In this document: positions 1 to 8,239 of the stretch, in pieces
Position numbering within the stretch: position 1 is the stretch's first letter
Layout of the letters: each line of letters opens with the position of its first letter
Assembly: GCA_030689605.1 (NCBI GenBank)
Contig: JAUYFT010000001.1
Coordinates: forward strand, 1-47,785
Origin: a bacterium
Lineage (GTDB): Bacteria; Patescibacteriota; Patescibacteriia; PEXW01
Reading direction: 5' to 3'
Length of the DNA: 47,785 bases
Made by a program: the position numbers and the translations under genes
The notes under the pieces: model-generated
Told to the model about the DNA's origin: nothing
Seen by the model: the letters and a program-made list of their open reading frames with translations, nothing else
Database searches by the model: none

Positions 1-65
1 CTTTTACCCTTAGCCTTGAGCCAAGCCTGAAGGTGTTCCTCGAAAATGCCCTTTTTAGTTGCCAT
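1..65 (-). CDS. Partial CDS running off the window start; N-terminus MATKKGIFEEHLQAWLKAKGK; possibly the N-terminus of an integrase/transposase-like protein
   Basis: Open reading frame on the minus strand from ATG at 65 to the window edge; product is a guess from 21 residues. Confidence 0.4.
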   Translation of the reverse strand, partial: MATKKGIFEEHLQAWLKAKGK

Positions 66-146
66 ATTCATATGGCAACACGGTAACCGATTTCTTATCT
101 ACTCGGGGGTTTTCGGTAACCTTTCTTGTTATCTACAACGCTGCTA

Positions 147-175
147 TTGCAAAAATTCTTAAGACGTGGTATAAT
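147..175 (+). promoter_or_regulatory. Sigma70-like promoter TTGCAA-17-TATAAT upstream of the protease gene
   Basis: Consensus-like -35 and -10 with 17-nt spacer. Confidence 0.55.
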
Positions 176-305
176 AGCTTCAGAAATCAAAGTAATACGC
201 ATACCATGCACAGCCAAGCGGTAGGGAATGGCTTTCGCTAACTAAACTTATAATTTCGGCGCTCCCCAGGGAGCGTTCGAGCTTTCGTCGTAATATAACG
301 CGCAT

Positions 306-3300
306 ATGCCAACGCCAAGTAAGGTTCCCGAGGGTAAGGGTAAGAAGGTTGAAGTGAAAACAAAGGTTGGAACGTATTCGGCGGTGCGTCTCTCAATGGT
401 CGTCATGACCGCGCTCGCCATGGTTAGCACGAGCGTTATTTTAGCCGCGCTCCTCATCCGCCTGGTGCCGGTGAAAGACAGCGGAAGTTCGGGAGCGGCT
501 GGCGCTAAAGTTTCCCGTTCTGCCGATGGGTACGTCACCGGAGAACTGCTGGTTAAATTTGCCGCGAATAGCACACAACTTTCGCGCACGCAGGCGGTAC
601 AGAAAGCCCTTCAGAAACCAGTGAACGTAAGTACGCTCACAACGGTTAAGAAACGACAAGGATTGAAGACAGTCACACAGACAGTTGAAACCATCGCCCA
701 GCGTGTAGCATCGTTGCAGAGCTTAAATCCGGTTGTTAGCAGCGCGATCCAGCTCGCCAGCACGTCGAATGCCATACGGGCGAAACGTGGAGTCACTGCC
801 GACGTTGCGGGAACGAGCAATGCCCTCCGCCAGTGGTATGTGCTTCGGATTACCCCGGCCACTGCCGACCTGAATCAAATTGCTACAGCCCTCCGCCAGC
901 AAACTGGGGTTGAGAAGGTGGAGACTGACCGTCGCGTCAACGTTGCTGCCACGCGTTCGCTCTCTAGCACCAGCGCCGGTGCAGCCGTGAAGCTGGCCGA
1001 GGCGCAGAAAGCAGCAAGCGTCCTGCCAGGCGACCTGAATCGTGATGGCATAGTTGATGGCAAGGATTTGCGGTTGCTCTCGAACTACCTCACCTCGACC
1101 GGGATCCAACCGACGAGCTTGGCCGGTGCGGATGTGAACCGCGACGGCGCAATTGACATTGCGGACTTATCTGCGCTGGTAGATATGCTCGCCACCCTGT
1201 TCCGCGTGCCGGCAAGCGACCTAACTGGTGATGGCATTGTGAACGCAGATGATATTAATTTCTTGACGAAGTATGTAGTTTCGAAGGGTCCTGCGCCGAG
1301 TCCACTCTCGAAAGCTGATTACAATGCTGACGGTGTGGTTGATCTTTCGGACTTAGCGCGCCTCATTGGGATGGTCTATAACAGTTCGGGGTACGAGGCG
1401 CTGAACTACGGGAAAGGCGACGCGAACGCAGACGGGGTGGTGGACAACCGCGACCTTGACTACCTCATCGCGTATCTTAGCGGCAAGGGTCCGGCTCCCG
1501 TCCCGCTCGGTTTAGCCGACATGGATCTTAATGGAAAAGTAGACCTGACTGACTTAAGTTACCTCATGAGCATCTTGTTTGCTGATACTGACGATGTTAC
1601 CGCAGCAGTTATCATCATTTCTGATAGTACGACAACGAGCGTCGCACCAGTTTCTGCGGATGGAGTAAGCGTGCAACCAGTCGTTTTGCCGACGTACCTT
1701 TTGGGCGATAGCAACGCCGATGGTCGCGTGAGTACGGCTGACGTGGCCTACTTGGCTGCGTACATCTACCAGAAAGGCTCAATGCCAAACCCGCTTGGCC
1801 GTGCAGATTTAAACTTTGATGGCGTGCTCGATCTCTCTGATTTTTCCCGCATGGTAAAGCTCGTGTTCGACCAGCTGAAAGCACGCGTGGCACTGGCCGA
1901 CTTGAACGGGGACGGCGTGGTGAATAATGCTGACCTTACGTATTTGTCGAACTACTTAACCGGCAAAGGTCCAGCCCCAGACCTAACGAAAGCCGATGTT
2001 GATGCGAACGGGCGCGTCGACCTTACCGACCTTTCGATCATGGGGGAATTCGTCTATCAAACTTCTACTCCGCCTGTCTGCGCAGACGTGCGCACCGTTG
2101 GAGTAACTACGTTCCTGAATGGGGACGTGAATGCGAATGGCAGCGTTACCACGGCCGACCTCAACGCGCTGGGTAGCATTATTTACGCGAATGCAGCCAT
2201 GCCAACACTACAGGAGCGTGCAGACGTCAACTGTGACAAAGTGGTAACCCCGACGGATGTCCTGGCGCTCGATGCCCGGCTGAATAATACTGCAGTGCTT
2301 ACCCTCCCGGGTGATGCAAATAGTGACGGTGCCGTCAACGCCAGCGACATTGCGGTGAGCGAGGATACGCCCACGGATGTCAACGGTGATGGCAGTGCAG
2401 ACATACGTGATACGTACACGCTCGTGAAATTACTTAAACTTAATCGCGTGATGAACGCGCTGCCGGATCTTGATGCAGATGGCAAGATTGATTGGTCTGA
2501 TGCACGTATTCTCGTTAATGGCGTATTCACCTCGGGCGCCGCGGCGCTCTCAAGCACCGCTGACGTTAATGGCGACGGGACGATTGACGCCGCAGATGCC
2601 TTCTCGTTCGTAAGCGCCCTGGGTGCCAAGCAGTCTACGACGAGTGTCCTCGCGGGCGATGCCAACGCGGACAACCTGGTGGACTGCCGCGACGTGCAGT
2701 ACTTGCATGGGGTGTACTTTAAGAAAACGCCTGCGCCCAACCCGGCGACTCGAGGAGACGTGAATGGTGATGGCGTTGCAAATCTCGCCGATGCAATCCT
2801 CTTGGCGCAGCGTGCCTGCCCGGCAACCGGGGGTGGCGTCCGGTCGGGTGATATCCTGGTGGCCGTGCTGGATAGTGGCGCGCAGGTGAAGGATGCTGAT
2901 GTGCGGGCCGTACTTGCCCCTTCGAAAGAGACAGCAATGAATGCCAAAGATGATGATAAGAACGGCTACATTGATGACGTTGGTGGGTACACGGCACTTC
3001 CCGGTCGCCAGACCACCCAGGACTGCCACGGGCATGGTTCCGCGATTTCCACGGTCGTCGCCGGGAAAACGGGCATTGCCTCATTTGCCCGTATCCTCCC
3101 GGTTCAAGTTGTGGACTGTAAAGGGAGTGGTACCGCACTCACCGTGGCGCAAGGCTTGGTGTATGCCACCGTGCGCGGGGCTGACCTTAGTCTAGTGCCG
3201 CTTAGCGGGGTTGGGTCATCAGCGTTGCTGGCGGATGTGGTGAAGTACGCGAAAGCGCAGGGCATGCTAGTCATCAGCTCGGCCGGGAACGATGCGACGG

Positions 3301-3602
3301 CTATGTCCAGAGTATTTCCGGGCAGCATCGCAGGCGTGTTAAGTGTCGGGGCAACGGTGGCGAATGGGAAGTCACTGGCCGCGTACAGTAACACCGGTGC
3401 TCGTGTATATGCTCCTGGCAGCGCTAGCGGTGTGAAGTTTGAAGGTACTTCGATTAGCTCTGCGTACGTAACCGGGGCGGCTGCCTTGGCACTCGGGAAA
3501 ACGCCGACGCTCACCGTGCAGCAACTAGAGGCGAAGCTTGCGCCGATTGTGGTTAACCCTAAGAATGGGAATGTCCTTGACGCCCTAAAGGCAGTGCAGT
3601 AA
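306..3602 (+). CDS. Membrane-anchored S8 (subtilisin-like) serine protease with propeptide-like N-terminus and a long dockerin type I / EF-hand repeat array
   Basis: N-terminal TM segment (LSMVVMTALAMVSTSVILAALLIRLV); propeptide-like VTGELLVKF...; about 18 DxNxDGxxxxxD loops; S8 motifs VAVLDSG (Asp), CHGHGSA (His), SSAGND (oxyanion Asn), GTSISSAYVTGAAAL (Ser). Confidence 0.9.
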   Translation: MPTPSKVPEGKGKKVEVKTKVGTYSAVRLSMVVMTALAMVSTSVILAALLIRLVPVKDSGSSGAAGAKVSRSADGYVTGELLVKFAANSTQLSRTQAVQKALQKPVNVSTLTTVKKRQGLKTVTQTVETIAQRVASLQSLNPVVSSAIQLASTSNAIRAKRGVTADVAGTSNALRQWYVLRITPATADLNQIATALRQQTGVEKVETDRRVNVAATRSLSSTSAGAAVKLAEAQKAASVLPGDLNRDGIVDGKDLRLLSNYLTSTGIQPTSLAGADVNRDGAIDIADLSALVDMLATLFRVPASDLTGDGIVNADDINFLTKYVVSKGPAPSPLSKADYNADGVVDLSDLARLIGMVYNSSGYEALNYGKGDANADGVVDNRDLDYLIAYLSGKGPAPVPLGLADMDLNGKVDLTDLSYLMSILFADTDDVTAAVIIISDSTTTSVAPVSADGVSVQPVVLPTYLLGDSNADGRVSTADVAYLAAYIYQKGSMPNPLGRADLNFDGVLDLSDFSRMVKLVFDQLKARVALADLNGDGVVNNADLTYLSNYLTGKGPAPDLTKADVDANGRVDLTDLSIMGEFVYQTSTPPVCADVRTVGVTTFLNGDVNANGSVTTADLNALGSIIYANAAMPTLQERADVNCDKVVTPTDVLALDARLNNTAVLTLPGDANSDGAVNASDIAVSEDTPTDVNGDGSADIRDTYTLVKLLKLNRVMNALPDLDADGKIDWSDARILVNGVFTSGAAALSSTADVNGDGTIDAADAFSFVSALGAKQSTTSVLAGDANADNLVDCRDVQYLHGVYFKKTPAPNPATRGDVNGDGVANLADAILLAQRACPATGGGVRSGDILVAVLDSGAQVKDADVRAVLAPSKETAMNAKDDDKNGYIDDVGGYTALPGRQTTQDCHGHGSAISTVVAGKTGIASFARILPVQVVDCKGSGTALTVAQGLVYATVRGADLSLVPLSGVGSSALLADVVKYAKAQGMLVISSAGNDATAMSRVFPGSIAGVLSVGATVANGKSLAAYSNTGARVYAPGSASGVKFEGTSISSAYVTGAAALALGKTPTLTVQQLEAKLAPIVVNPKNGNVLDALKAVQ
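1024..2820 (+). repeat. In-frame array of about 9 dockerin-like repeat pairs (about 18 Ca-binding loops) with recurring GKGPAPxP linkers
   Basis: Repeated [L/G]xGDxNxDGxVxxxDLxxLxxYLxxKGPAPxPLxxADxNxDGxVDLxDLxxL in the translated ORF. Confidence 0.85.
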
Positions 3603-3612
3603 TACTATCGCT

Positions 3613-3756
3613 ATGCCAAGTATTACTACCCAAATTAAGCAAGGCACGAAGCTTACCGTGGGTGCCAAGGTGACTATCGGCATTGCCGTCATTGCCGTCG
3701 TCGCCCTGGGTGTAACCCTCGGGTTTGCGGTCTACCTCGGCGGTTTCGCCAACTAG
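3613..3756 (+). CDS. Small single-TM protein (47 aa) MPSITTQIKQGTKLTVGAKVTIGIAVIAVVALGVTLGFAVYLGGFAN
   Basis: ATG 10 nt after the protease stop, hydrophobic segment, followed by a strong hairpin. Confidence 0.55.
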   Translation: MPSITTQIKQGTKLTVGAKVTIGIAVIAVVALGVTLGFAVYLGGFAN

Positions 3757-3770
3757 ACTCATGTTAAAGC

Positions 3771-3804
3771 AGAACGCCTGTCCCAGGAATGGGGCAGGCG
3801 TTCT
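3771..3804 (+). terminator. Hairpin terminator AGAACGCCTG...CAGGCGTTCT
   Basis: Perfect 10-bp inverted repeat between the small ORF and thrS (convergent). Confidence 0.7.
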
Positions 3805-3833
3805 GGTTAGTCTAGCGTACTGACAAGCGGCAC

Positions 3834-5633
3834 CTACTTCTTCGTCTTGGTCTGGATTTTTTTTAGCAGCTCGGCGATGAATGACTTCTTTGCCACCACA
3901 GCAAGTTTTTCCTTGCCCCGCTCGCGGACGTGGAGCTTGGGTGACTTCAGTTCCTTATCACCAATCACTAGCATGTACGGCGTCTTTTGCTTCTCGGCCG
4001 TGCGGATGCTCTTGCCCACAGACTGGTCAGCCGTGAATACGTCGACGCGCAATCCTGCCTCGCGTAGCTCCTTGCCCAGCTTCTGGCAGGCTTTCTCGTG
4101 CTTCAGGCCGACGGGGATAACGACCACCTGCACGGGGGAAAGCCACAAGGGCAGCTCGCCCGCGTAGTGCTCGATGAGGAAGGCAATGGTGCGCTCCAGG
4201 CAGCCAATGGACGAGCGGTGGATGACAATGGGCCGGTGCATCTTCCCGTCCTTACCCACGTACTCCAGGTTGAAGCGCTCGGGCATGACGAAGTCGTACT
4301 GGACCGTGAACGCAGATTCCTCTTGGCCGTTCACTTTCTTCATCTGCACGTCAATCTTCGGGCCGTAGAAGGCTGCTTCATTCTGGGCTTCGAAAAACGG
4401 CGTCTTCTGGCCTTTTAGCACTTTACGCAGAGCATCCTCGGCGCGTTCCCACGCCGCATCGTCCTTGTAATACTTTTTCGTATCCGTGCGATCGCCCAGG
4501 GAGAGGCGGTAGCGGTAGTCCACGCCCTTTTTCAAGCCCAGGGTTTGGTTCATCTCGTCAATGAGCTTGAGCACGTTGCTGATTTCTTTTTCCGCGTCCT
4601 CGGGCGCGACAAAGATGTGCGCGTCGGCCAGGGTGAACATGCGTACGCGCATGAGGCCGGTTAGCTCACCAGACTTTTCGTAGCGGAACTGGGAAGCTAG
4701 CTCGGCAAGGCGCAAGGGCAGATCGCGGTAGGAGTGCGGCTTGTCATTGTAGAGCATGAAGTGGTGCGGGCAGGTCATGGGCCGCAGGATGAGCTCGTCA
4801 TCGTCCACCTTCATGACTGGGTACATGGTGTCTTTGTAGTACGGGTAGTGGCCCGAGGTCTTGTACAGCTCCGTCTTCGCGAGCGGCGGGGTATAGACGT
4901 GCTGGTAGCCGTGGGCGAGCTCGGTATCCACAGTGTAGCGTTCCAGTTCGCGTCGGATGACCGAGCCCCGGGGCGTCAGGAGGGGTAGGCCCTTCCCCAC
5001 GCTGTCCGAGAACGTGAACAGATCCAAGTCTTGGCCGAGCTTGCGGTGGTCGCGCTTCTTGGCTTCTTCTTGCATCTTCAAGTACTCGTCGAGTTCGGTT
5101 TTCGTCAAAAAGGCCACGCCGTATACGCGCTGCAGCATGGGGTTTGCCTCGCTGCCGCGCCAGTACGCGCCCGCAATGTGCGTCAGTTTGAAAGCGTCCG
5201 CTGGGAGGTCCTTTGTGCTCTCTACGTGCCCGCCGCGGCAGAGGTCAATGAAGGTGCCGGTGGTGTAGGCGGTAATCGTTGCACTGGGTTTATTATTTGC
5301 ATTCTGGAGCTCATCAAAAACCGTCGTGCCTTTCGTTACCAGGTCGTGAATAAGTTCACGCTTAAATTGCTGCTTGGCGAATTTCTCTTTGGCCTGCGTT
5401 TCGGTAAGCTCTTCACGCTCGAACCCCAAGTTTTGGCCAATGCGTTTGCGCATGAGTTTTTCAAGTTTGGGTAGGTCTTGCGGCGTTAGGGGGCGGGGGA
5501 GCAGGAAGTCGTAGTAGAAGCCGTGTTCAATGGTCGGCCCGACGCCGAACTGCGCGTCTGGGAAAAGCTCCAGCACGCTGGCGGCGAGCAGGTGGGCGAG
5601 CGAATGGCGAATGCGGTCGAGTTGGTTAGCCAT
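3834..5633 (-). CDS. thrS: Threonyl-tRNA synthetase
   Basis: RHSLAHLLAASVLELFPDAQFGVGPTIEHGFYYDF; class II motifs (MTCPHHFMLY, HRSSIGCLERTIAFLIEHYAG). Confidence 0.96.
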   Translation of the reverse strand: MANQLDRIRHSLAHLLAASVLELFPDAQFGVGPTIEHGFYYDFLLPRPLTPQDLPKLEKLMRKRIGQNLGFEREELTETQAKEKFAKQQFKRELIHDLVTKGTTVFDELQNANNKPSATITAYTTGTFIDLCRGGHVESTKDLPADAFKLTHIAGAYWRGSEANPMLQRVYGVAFLTKTELDEYLKMQEEAKKRDHRKLGQDLDLFTFSDSVGKGLPLLTPRGSVIRRELERYTVDTELAHGYQHVYTPPLAKTELYKTSGHYPYYKDTMYPVMKVDDDELILRPMTCPHHFMLYNDKPHSYRDLPLRLAELASQFRYEKSGELTGLMRVRMFTLADAHIFVAPEDAEKEISNVLKLIDEMNQTLGLKKGVDYRYRLSLGDRTDTKKYYKDDAAWERAEDALRKVLKGQKTPFFEAQNEAAFYGPKIDVQMKKVNGQEESAFTVQYDFVMPERFNLEYVGKDGKMHRPIVIHRSSIGCLERTIAFLIEHYAGELPLWLSPVQVVVIPVGLKHEKACQKLGKELREAGLRVDVFTADQSVGKSIRTAEKQKTPYMLVIGDKELKSPKLHVRERGKEKLAVVAKKSFIAELLKKIQTKTKK

Positions 5634-5703
5634 AGATTGCTAGTATAGCCTGAATATTGGCAAATTCTCAAATTCCCTCGCGTGCGTTGCATGAGGGTTT
5701 TGT

Positions 5704-5806
5704 TTGTCTTTGCGAGGGGCGTAATCGACCCGAAGCAATCTTGCTAACCATTGGATTACGCAAGATTGCCACGCCCCTCGTTTGGCTCGGGGCCCGCAAT
5801 GACAAT
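5704..5806. repeat. Imperfect palindromic intergenic element (TTGTCTTTGCGAGGGGCG ... CGCCCCTCG ... CGCAATGACAA)
   Basis: Self-complementary ends and internal GCAATCTTG/CAAGATTGC inverted repeat. Confidence 0.55.
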
Positions 5807-5811
5807 TGAGA

Positions 5812-7023
5812 CTACTTCGCCCGCGTTACTTCCAGTTGCAGGTCGTTGGCACTGGAAGGCACGCGGCGGTTCCAGAATGGCGTGAGTGCGACGACGACGT
5901 TCGACGCCGCTTTCTCCTGGGCAAGGAGTGCACGCACTTCGTCGGCGGTTTTGCCAGCGAAGGTTGCTTGCTGCAGGAGCCGGTGGGCAGGAGCGGGGAC
6001 TGTTGTTCCACGAGCGATGAGCGTCACGTCGGCGCGTTGTTTTTTTGTGTCGGTGCTCTTCAGTGTGTAACCGAACGTCGATGGGTTTACGGAGAGCAAT
6101 TGCAGGTCGGGGGAGAGGGAAGTCGTTAGCAGGGCAGTCGCGCTGTCCGTAAGCTTCGTGGAATCCACGGTGACGGCCGTCGTTTTAACCGTGAGTGTGA
6201 GTGTGTACGTCGTTGCCTTATCACCAATGGCTGGTCCAGTCCGCTTCACCGTCGTGGCGTCGACCATGCCGGGGTAGAGCGTGCGACCAGTCGGGACGAG
6301 ATTCTGGAGGTCGGGAAGAGCTTGGGCGATCGCTTCTTGCAGAAGTACTTGTTCAGCATTTGCCAGTTCATTAGCGGTTAGACCCGGAGTTGTTGATGTA
6401 GTTGCCGCCTGGCTTTCACCGTGGAAGTTTTCTGTTGATACGCCGGTAATTTTATCCTGCAACCCAGCCCACAGTGCGGGCAGGATGAAGGTGGTGCCTT
6501 TCGGAAGCGCGCCTTTCTCACCGGCAACGTCTCCCATAACTTCGGTGGTGACCGAGCCACCGACCGGGACGTCCACGCGTTGCTGGGTGCGGAAGATTTG
6601 GCCATCGGGTGACTTAAGCCGAGTGCCCGCGATGAGCGGCTGGGCTTTGCTGTAACGGTTGTAAATAGTAACTTTGCCGCGTGCTTTGCCGGTGAAGGTC
6701 GTAACTGTTGGCGTTGATGGTACTGGTTGCGGTGTCGTTGCTTTGGTTTCGGCGGTGAAGATTTTGCTCACCTCAACACTCTTTTCTAAGAACGCAGCAG
6801 GAATATCGTCACCCGTTGGCGCTGCGGCTACCGTTAGGGTCGTCGTACTCTCGACCGGTTGCGGCGTCCAGGTGAAGGCAATGCGGCTCTTGCCCGTGGC
6901 GAGGAAGAGCACACCGGCGAATAGCACGGCCGCCGCGACCACGAACGCAATGACCCACACGCGTTGGCGGGGGGTGGTGGTGTGGTGCTGGTGGGTTTCG
7001 TGCTTTTCGGCGTGCTTGGCCAT
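5812..7023 (-). CDS. Membrane-anchored protein resembling baseplate J-like proteins
   Basis: Single N-terminal TM after MAKHAEKHETHQHH; ARGKVTIYNRYSKAQPLIAGTRLKSPDGQIFRTQQRVDVPVGGSV pattern; start set at MAKHAEK with a -10-like TACAAT 6 nt upstream. Confidence 0.55.
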   Translation of the reverse strand: MAKHAEKHETHQHHTTTPRQRVWVIAFVVAAAVLFAGVLFLATGKSRIAFTWTPQPVESTTTLTVAAAPTGDDIPAAFLEKSVEVSKIFTAETKATTPQPVPSTPTVTTFTGKARGKVTIYNRYSKAQPLIAGTRLKSPDGQIFRTQQRVDVPVGGSVTTEVMGDVAGEKGALPKGTTFILPALWAGLQDKITGVSTENFHGESQAATTSTTPGLTANELANAEQVLLQEAIAQALPDLQNLVPTGRTLYPGMVDATTVKRTGPAIGDKATTYTLTLTVKTTAVTVDSTKLTDSATALLTTSLSPDLQLLSVNPSTFGYTLKSTDTKKQRADVTLIARGTTVPAPAHRLLQQATFAGKTADEVRALLAQEKAASNVVVALTPFWNRRVPSSANDLQLEVTRAK

Positions 7024-7080
7024 GGGGTTATTGTAGCACTGAACCGTTGCGTGGTCTTTCCTACTCGGTGTTACCGCCGC
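6991..7080. repeat. Direct repeat copy A (90 bp, almost identical to 8150..8239)
   Basis: Direct comparison; three consecutive mismatches near the left end only. Confidence 0.9.
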
Positions 7081-7084
7081 GAGC

Positions 7085-7192
7085 ATGGGGGATAAGCTCA
7101 CGAACCGACCGAACGACTACACCTTTGGCAAGCGCAAGCTTCGCTGGCCGTGGATTGTCGCTGGTTGGCGCGTTTGCGATGCATACTTCTAG
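7085..7192 (+). pseudogene. Truncated remnant of a DUF3048-type gene (MGDKLTNRPNDYTFGKRKLRWPWIVAGWRVCDAYF*)
   Basis: First ~23 residues closely match the intact gene at 14963 (MGQKLTDRPSDYTFGKRKLRWPW), then a stop. Confidence 0.75.
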
Positions 7193-7246
7193 TCCCGTTT
7201 GCGGCGCGTGATAGTATGGTGGGAGAGGCTTGATACAAAACAAAAA

Positions 7247-7270
7247 GGGGGCACATTGTGTGCGCCCCCC
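7247..7270 (-). terminator. GC-rich hairpin with T/A-rich flanks, terminator of the lipoprotein gene
   Basis: AAAATGGGGGGCGCACACAATGTGCCCCCTTTTTG on the minus strand. Confidence 0.6.
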
Positions 7271-7296
7271 ATTTTGCTGATTGTAGTGGCGGGGAA

Positions 7297-7863
7297 TTAT
7301 TGGACTGAATTTTCCGCCCAAAGATCAGTAAAAAATGTCATTGATACGGTTTGCTGAATAGCATCAATATGTGCCTTGATCGGCAAAAGTTGACTCGAAC
7401 CATTGATGCGGATATCACAGGTGAAAACGTCACCCTCCGCGCCTCTGATAGTAATCCAGGCGTCTAAGGTACGATGTTTCCAGGTAGTACCCGGAATGGC
7501 ACGAGTGTTTGGAAGACACGACGTCTCTTTGAGTGCGCCGGCATTTTCGATTTGTTGAAGGTCAAGCGCTTCAGCAAACTGTTGGAATGCCGTTAAAGAA
7601 ACTACGGCCTGAAATTGATGGGATCCATCAATTCGTATATCGAATAGATATGCGCCACTATCGGCGTCACCCCTAGGGATGAGTACCGCATTTCGGTGCA
7701 AATCGGAGTATGACGCTCCGGCTATGAGAAGCGTAGTCGCGCTTGCCGTTGCGGGGGTGTTGATCTGGGGTTGCACCGCTGTCGGCGCGTGCCGCTGGCA
7801 AGCGATGATAATCCCCATGACTAGAAGGATACTTGCTAGCAGTACCACGAGACTTCGTTTCAT
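7297..7863 (-). CDS. Predicted lipoprotein of unknown function
   Basis: MKRSLVVLLASILLVMGIIIAC signal/lipobox-like N-terminus; AAGGAGG Shine-Dalgarno upstream. Confidence 0.6.
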   Translation of the reverse strand: MKRSLVVLLASILLVMGIIIACQRHAPTAVQPQINTPATASATTLLIAGASYSDLHRNAVLIPRGDADSGAYLFDIRIDGSHQFQAVVSLTAFQQFAEALDLQQIENAGALKETSCLPNTRAIPGTTWKHRTLDAWITIRGAEGDVFTCDIRINGSSQLLPIKAHIDAIQQTVSMTFFTDLWAENSVQ

Positions 7864-7876
7864 GTCGCCTCCTTGT

Positions 7877-7996
7877 TCATTTCAGTGTTTTCAGAGGGGT
7901 ATACTGCTCGCGTGCAGCGAGTACAACGGCGCCCTCTGGCGAGATATGCTCATTTGTGCATATCTCAGCAGCACGGATATACACGGATTCGTGCAT
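7877..7996 (-). CDS. Small ORF (39 aa) MHESVYIRAAEICTNEHISPEGAVVLAAREQYTPLKTLK upstream of the lipoprotein gene
   Basis: AAGGAGG Shine-Dalgarno 6-7 nt before ATG; same strand as the lipoprotein gene. Confidence 0.45.
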   Translation of the reverse strand: MHESVYIRAAEICTNEHISPEGAVVLAAREQYTPLKTLK

Positions 7997-8109
7997 GGTT
8001 TTTGCCTCCTTGTAAAGGCGGGTTAGGATTGTCAAAGAGCTACAATCAGCTATATGCACAGTAGCACCAGCTTACATTTTGTCAACTTGCCTCAGTGTCT
8101 AAAAACAGA

Positions 8110-8138
8110 AAATCATCCACATATGTTGGATGATTTTT
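8110..8138. terminator. Hairpin AAAATCATCCA...TGGATGATTTT followed by T-run
   Basis: 11-bp inverted repeat with a T-tract. Confidence 0.55.
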
Positions 8139-8149
8139 TGCTGGGAGTG

Positions 8150-8239
8150 GTGGGTTTCGGGTTTTTCGGCGTGCTTGGCCATGGGGTTATTGTAGCACTG
8201 AACCGTTGCGTGGTCTTTCCTACTCGGTGTTACCGCCGC
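8150..8239. repeat. Direct repeat copy B (90 bp), overlaps dnaE 3' end; carries a truncated copy of the 5812..7023 gene start (MAKHAEKPETHHS...)
   Basis: Direct comparison with 6991..7080. Confidence 0.9.

Noticed and set aside
1024-2820. Tandem periodicity that could be mistaken for a CRISPR or minisatellite
   Set aside because: Periodicity is at the protein level (dockerin loops); nucleotide repeats are degenerate and in frame. No CRISPR array was seen in the window
2183-3138. Long minus-strand ORFs (2183..2947, 2550..3035, 2719..3138) opposite the dockerin/S8 gene
   Set aside because: Shadow ORFs on the antisense of a high-GC repeat-rich coding region; no initiation signals or recognisable domains
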